A stretch of 26,239 nt of DNA, from the IMG/VR virus record IMGVR_UViG_3300032893_000252, positions 1 through 26,239 of that record; one strand, given 5' to 3'. Below are positions 22,533 through 26,239 of this stretch, piece by piece. The DNA comes from a virus. The translations under genes and the position numbers were made by a program. Every line of letters starts with the position of its first letter. The first letter of the stretch is position 1. The notes under the pieces were generated by a model, which saw only the letters and a list, made by a program, of their open reading frames with translations, had not been told where the DNA came from and did no database searches.

Positions 22533-25500
22533 ATGAGATATCTTATATTCCTTCTTACTTCATCGGCGTTCGCGGCGCAATCCGTGGTTATGAACGGAAG
22601 CTACACCGGTTCATTTACTGTTACGAACAGCTTACCTTTCAGTAGTTTGACTTCGATGGTGTGGGATTTTAGATTCACAAATTTCACCTATCCCTTATCC
22701 TGTACGATCATCAATCAATACGGCGGACAACTGAGAATCTGCCCGTCCTCTACGTTCGGGAAAACGCTGGTATGGTTCGGCCCGGACACAACTGCTGGAG
22801 GCGTACCTGGATTGATCGAACCCCCAAGCGTGGTTATTACGGCCATCAGCGCTACGAATCCGACCGTGCTTACCGTGGCATCTGCGCCATTGACAAACAC
22901 GATGATTGTTGGATCTTCGGTAGCAATCGGCAACGTAGCCGGAACGGGATGCACCGGAATCAATGGCAACCAGACGATCACCGCCGTCACTACGACGTAT
23001 CCCTATACGATCACCGTCAGTTACAATTCCACTGGTTGCTCTGGGTACACAGCTTCCAGCGGAAGCGTCTATTCGCGGGAGTTTCTCCTTCGTGTTCACC
23101 GAGACTTACTTGCAAATGCAGTTACGATGGAATCTTGGAACGTCGATGGAACAGGATATATAAGTTCTTCGGTCGGCATAACCGCTACGGGAAGTCTTGG
23201 TGGACTGCCGACATCGGAGCAGATTGGAGATTCCAACTCCACCTACGCTCTAGCCTATCTACGATGGTATAAGGGAGTTCTATCATCTGGCGCCAAGCCT
23301 CCCTGGGGAAGTTCCTGTAATATCACTGGACTAAGTTGTTTAGGAGACTGGGAGTTCGAAGGAAACGGCAATGATTCATCTGGGTACGGTCTGAATGTGA
23401 CTTTTACGAGTTCAGCATCTTATGTAACAACGCCGATTTACAATCCAGCCTGTCCTAGCCTTCCTCAGTTAACCGTTCTAGCGGGAACTTCCATGAAATT
23501 CGATTGGTCTTCTTGCTTTCCTCTGGACGGAGGATCATCGCTAACTTATTCGGCGACTCAGGATACATATACGGCTAATGGAGTAATTGCGCAGGCTCCT
23601 GCATGGTCAGGAGCGACTACAGCCACTCCGACCGTGACTGGACTGAAATCATCGTTCGGCAGGTCAATTATTGGGCCTTTCAATGTAATGCTGACAGTAA
23701 CGGATGGCAGCGCCAATTCAAGCACTTTTCACAATCACAACGGCGTAGTAAATGCGGATGTCTTTGGACACATTCAATATCCTGATTCTCGCTTCGGAAC
23801 AATTATTGGACCACAGGTCGCCTCCGTCTCTTACGTTACTTGGCCTTGGTACCAGACGATCAGTACGCTATGGGGACAGCGCCTTGGTGGATTCCAAGGA
23901 ACGATCCAGGCTCCCACTTATGTTTACGTCTTCCAGCCTACTTGGAACACGGCCGTAGCTGCTGCCACAATGACGGCTACGAATGGCTCCGCCACGGTAT
24001 CATTCTCAGGCTATAATCCGCAGAGTGCTTTGCCGGGATGTACAAACTCTACCGCTCCCTCTGCAAACAGTTATCTCGTCGGATGGTATGCCTTCCCTTC
24101 TGCATTTGGTCTTTCCGGAGGCACAACCGGTCGGCGCATTTACCAGATATCGACTTGTCCGTCCACGTCCAGCGTCACGATTGCTCAGAATTGGAGTCCG
24201 CCCTCGCAGAGTGGGATGCAGTTTGCCATCATCTATGATTCCACCGTAGGATCGTGGATAAATGGAAGCGCCAACATAAACTACTATGATGATGTGCTGG
24301 CATTTTACACTCAGTTCTTTGGTAGCGGAATTGAAGATTATCTTAACTGGGCCAGGTATCTTGCAGACGCATGGTGGGCTTCTCCGTGGATCGACAAGGG
24401 CAATCCGAATGATTGCGGATCGAACCTCTCGCTATGTGAAAACTTCGGAGTGTTTCCGCGGTTGATGTCGTTTACGGGGATGTATCTTCGTGCAATCGAC
24501 CAGGATTTGATTTCTGGGACTCCCGGATCAAGCCCTATGTGGCTTGGTTTGCAAAGCATCGTGGTAGGCGGCGGAGTGGTTTCTGGAAGTACCACAGGAG
24601 CACTTGGTTATACGATGAACGCCCGAGTCTCGGGTCCTTACCTGGCGGGCGATATGCGGGAAAATTCTTATAACGATATGTTCGTGGCGTTAGAGACGTG
24701 GCTTGATCCTACTCTTTCGATCGGAAATAGATCCACTTGGCTATCAAATCTCTCCGCGGCGCTTTCGTTATGGGGATCTGGGAGACAGTCTGACGGACAT
24801 TGGCAATCTTTCGCGGGGACGTATAGCAACGTCAATGCAACATGGTCAGATATCAGCAATACCTGGCCTTCGGCTTGTAGCGTCACTGCGACAAATGGAA
24901 CTACGACAGTTACGCTCGCAAGTTGCGCGAATACTTTTTCGAGCGGTATGTTCACCGATACCTGCTCAGGATCTCCGTGTGCTGAGATATTCATGTTCGG
25001 TTCTCCCTACAGTACGAACCAGCGCGATTCTCAGTACTACTTATGTACTTACGTCAATTCAACCACCTGTACGCTCAACACGAATTACTTGGGAACCACC
25101 GGAAGCGGAAAGAATTGGGTACTATCTAGCAATTCAACTACAGGAAGTAACGGGGCATGGATAGGTTTCGGAACGCAGCCCTTCACACAGGGCATCAATG
25201 GGTGGATGTATTACTTCATGGCCCAAGCCTTTCTCTCTGGATCTGGTTATGGAGCGCCGGCGGCAACTGCTCTAGGTTACGTCTATGATGCCGCAAACTG
25301 GATCAGCACGAGCACGCTGACTGGAGCGGGAGGGACAGACCCGGCCACCCGTGGAGCATTATATGGCGTGGGATTTGGAATCTGTACGCCTGGATCATCG
25401 ACCGGCTCCGATGGTTGTAGATGTGCAAGCCTGAATGCCTCTTGCAGCACCATACAGGCAAGCCGTGAAAACATAGGAGAGGCCCTTGGGGAACTCGCAA

Positions 25501-25790
25501 TTGGATACACAGTAAAGCCCAATGTCGCTCTGGCGTCACAGATCAATAACGTCTACAGTGCGTGTTTTGCTAAGTATCCCGCCAACAGTGGATACGATGG
25601 TAGCTACTGTTGGGACTATGATCCAAATGGCCCAGGTGGATCTGGATCATTCTGGCTGACCAACAGCGGCAAATGGTATGGATTCCTAAGTGGAATGGGA
25701 CGCAACGAACTGTGGCAGGGAGTTTATTTTTCTTCTGGAGGAGTAACTTCCTCTAAAGGTATTGGTATTTCTGGGCAGGTCGTGAAGTAA
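22533..25790 (+). CDS. large secreted tailspike/depolymerase-like protein
   Basis: 1085 aa. Residues 1-15 are a signal peptide (MRYLIFLLTSSAFAAQS). Residues 18-260 resemble a LamG/concanavalin domain (LLRVHRDLLANAVTMESWNV; closing GDWEFEGNGNDSSGYGLNVT), interrupted near 95-180 by an FCCH-like module (VAIGNVAGTGCTGINGNQTI). Residues about 310-395 look like a PKD domain. Residues about 560-1000 are largely helical with many aromatic residues (YYDDVLAFYTQFFGSGIEDY; YLADAWWASPW; GWMYYFMAQAFLSGSGYG), suggesting an alpha/alpha-toroid of the kind found in polysaccharide lyases. The catalytic role is inferred, with no motif identified. Its TAA lies inside the left 8-bp direct repeat. Confidence 0.6.
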   Translation: MRYLIFLLTSSAFAAQSVVMNGSYTGSFTVTNSLPFSSLTSMVWDFRFTNFTYPLSCTIINQYGGQLRICPSSTFGKTLVWFGPDTTAGGVPGLIEPPSVVITAISATNPTVLTVASAPLTNTMIVGSSVAIGNVAGTGCTGINGNQTITAVTTTYPYTITVSYNSTGCSGYTASSGSVYSREFLLRVHRDLLANAVTMESWNVDGTGYISSSVGITATGSLGGLPTSEQIGDSNSTYALAYLRWYKGVLSSGAKPPWGSSCNITGLSCLGDWEFEGNGNDSSGYGLNVTFTSSASYVTTPIYNPACPSLPQLTVLAGTSMKFDWSSCFPLDGGSSLTYSATQDTYTANGVIAQAPAWSGATTATPTVTGLKSSFGRSIIGPFNVMLTVTDGSANSSTFHNHNGVVNADVFGHIQYPDSRFGTIIGPQVASVSYVTWPWYQTISTLWGQRLGGFQGTIQAPTYVYVFQPTWNTAVAAATMTATNGSATVSFSGYNPQSALPGCTNSTAPSANSYLVGWYAFPSAFGLSGGTTGRRIYQISTCPSTSSVTIAQNWSPPSQSGMQFAIIYDSTVGSWINGSANINYYDDVLAFYTQFFGSGIEDYLNWARYLADAWWASPWIDKGNPNDCGSNLSLCENFGVFPRLMSFTGMYLRAIDQDLISGTPGSSPMWLGLQSIVVGGGVVSGSTTGALGYTMNARVSGPYLAGDMRENSYNDMFVALETWLDPTLSIGNRSTWLSNLSAALSLWGSGRQSDGHWQSFAGTYSNVNATWSDISNTWPSACSVTATNGTTTVTLASCANTFSSGMFTDTCSGSPCAEIFMFGSPYSTNQRDSQYYLCTYVNSTTCTLNTNYLGTTGSGKNWVLSSNSTTGSNGAWIGFGTQPFTQGINGWMYYFMAQAFLSGSGYGAPAATALGYVYDAANWISTSTLTGAGGTDPATRGALYGVGFGICTPGSSTGSDGCRCASLNASCSTIQASRENIGEALGELAIGYTVKPNVALASQINNVYSACFAKYPANSGYDGSYCWDYDPNGPGGSGSFWLTNSGKWYGFLSGMGRNELWQGVYFSSGGVTSSKGIGISGQVVK

Positions 25791-25795
25791 AAAAG

Positions 25796-25820
25796 GGGAT
25801 TTATATACTTGACTCCCCAA
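25796..25820 (+). repeat. 25-bp inverted repeat, left arm
   Basis: Starts GGGATTTATATACTTGACTC and ends CCCAA. It is the exact reverse complement of 26088-26112. It is immediately preceded by TAAAAAAG (25788-25795), which also follows the right arm. Read on the minus strand, GGGGA and TCCCC within it can pair and are followed by six T, so it can also act as a terminator for the 79-aa gene. Confidence 0.9.
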
Positions 25821-25825
25821 AGGGA

Positions 25826-26065
25826 TCAATTCTTCGGAGGGTCAGCCTCCGTTATGTCGAAGTAGTAACTCTTCCCGATTACCAACTGCTCAAGGGCTTT
25901 CGGGTTATCAATCTGAAATTCGGCCTGTCCAGACGGTGTTGCCTTCTGGAATCCAGCGTCCTCTTCGCAGATTTTCGGGTCATACTGGCAGGAGAAAATA
26001 GCCTTGAATCCTCCCCACGTCTGCCCGAACACTCCCTGCAGGGTCATCTTTGCTCGAATCGCCAT
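25826..26065 (-). CDS. conserved small phage protein (79 aa)
   Basis: The pattern MAIRAKMTLQGVFGQTWGGF, then 'FQKATPSGQAEFQIDNPKAL' and 'QLVIGKSYYFDITEADPP', matches a widespread small phage protein of unknown function that I remember with the form MRAKF...ATPsGxIEMxIDNPaA...pGKxYYVDFTPA. It is soluble and strand-rich. ATG 26065 has AAGGAG nine bases upstream. The gene is the only content between the two 25-bp inverted repeats and has its own terminator-like arm, so it is a self-contained cassette read against the fibre operon. Confidence 0.75.
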   Translation of the reverse strand: MAIRAKMTLQGVFGQTWGGFKAIFSCQYDPKICEEDAGFQKATPSGQAEFQIDNPKALEQLVIGKSYYFDITEADPPKN

Positions 26066-26087
26066 AAATTCACTCTCCTTTCGCCCC

Positions 26088-26112
26088 TTGGGGAGTCAAG
26101 TATATAAATCCC
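26088..26112 (-). repeat. 25-bp inverted repeat, right arm (possible promoter)
   Basis: Exact reverse complement of 25796-25820. It is followed at once by TAAAAAAG (26113-26120). In the minus direction it carries TATACT, a possible -10, 23 bases before the ATG at 26065 and directly after an upstream terminator, so it is a good promoter position. Confidence 0.85.
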
Positions 26113-26113
26113 T

Positions 26114-26167
26114 AAAAAAGGTGCGACGTTTCCTGAGTCAGCGACCCGGAGGCTTTCGCGCCGCACC
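26114..26167 (-). terminator. rho-independent terminator (leftward)
   Basis: On the minus strand GGTGCGGCG (26159-26167) pairs with CGTCGCACC (26120-26128), with one G-T pair, and is followed by six T (26114-26119). The loop of about 30 bases may fold further. It closes the partial gene at the right edge and isolates the 79-aa cassette. Confidence 0.6.
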
Positions 26168-26175
26168 CACAGACG

Positions 26176-26239
26176 TTAGATCCCGTCCGGGATCGCGCCC
26201 ACCAGCACCGTGGCTTTGCTGATCAACTCCGCGAGCGTC
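26176..26239 (-). CDS. partial gene, C-terminus only
   Basis: The last 20 codons of a minus-strand frame that enters from the right edge. The end reads TLAELISKATVLVGAIPDGI and is followed eight bases later by the terminator stem. The composition is protein-like, but too little is visible to name it. Confidence 0.5.
   Translation of the reverse strand, partial: TLAELISKATVLVGAIPDGI

Noticed and set aside
12826-25790. Diversity-generating retroelement acting on the fibres
   Set aside because: No reverse transcriptase and no template/variable repeat pair was seen in the window.
25838-25856. Terminator hairpin for the fibre operon (CGGAGG...CCTCCG)
   Set aside because: A six-base-pair stem exists but no T tract follows on the plus strand, and it lies within the 79-aa coding sequence.

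Overview
The window looks like part of a tailed-phage genome (free phage or prophage). A packaging/portal block lies next to long, repetitive, fibre-like genes, and two flanks carry short, tightly overlapping genes of mostly unknown function. No major capsid, tail tube, integrase, replication or lysogeny gene was recognised, so the window is only part of the genome. The fibre style (Ser/Thr/Gly-rich, 'QIPYY...LTF...LTVTG' modules) reminds me of soil Acidobacteriota phages and prophages; that host guess is from memory and weak.

Layout. (1) 1-2441, minus strand: an operon of eight small genes, read leftwards from a promoter/leader repeat at 2304-2441. It includes a DUF6948-like protein and a protein with a 149-residue Tyr/Asp/Ser-Gly dipeptide array. 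(2) 2442-3753, minus: a second short operon behind a near-consensus promoter at 3725-3753, ending in the serine-site half of a trypsin-like protease. (3) 3802-5175, minus: a third operon with a second copy of the same 138-bp repeat, a tiny gene, an unknown 182-aa protein and an IS1595-type transposase fragment. (4) 5176-6963, plus: a possible Cys-rich small protein, a lysozyme-like muramidase, and a ribbon-helix-helix protein behind four regularly spaced operator boxes, closed by a terminator. (5) 6967-12789, minus: terminase small subunit-like protein, two small genes, a terminase large subunit split into ATPase and nuclease ORFs, two small genes, and portal. (6) 12826-25790, plus, divergent from (5): six genes for fibre-like or secreted proteins, each starting with a signal peptide-like segment or a membrane helix. 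(7) 25788-26120: a conserved phage-type 79-aa gene bounded by perfect 25-bp inverted repeats, which are themselves flanked by identical 8-bp direct repeats. (8) 26114-26239: a terminator and the end of a further minus-strand gene.

How the parts fit. Block 5 packages DNA and supplies the portal. Block 6 probably supplies adhesion or polysaccharide-degrading appendages, with the odd feature of Sec-type N-termini. Blocks 1 and 3 share one promoter/leader and are probably co-regulated. The most unusual items are the inverted-repeat cassette at the right end, the duplicated leader, the split terminase, the exported fibre set and the dipeptide-repeat protein.
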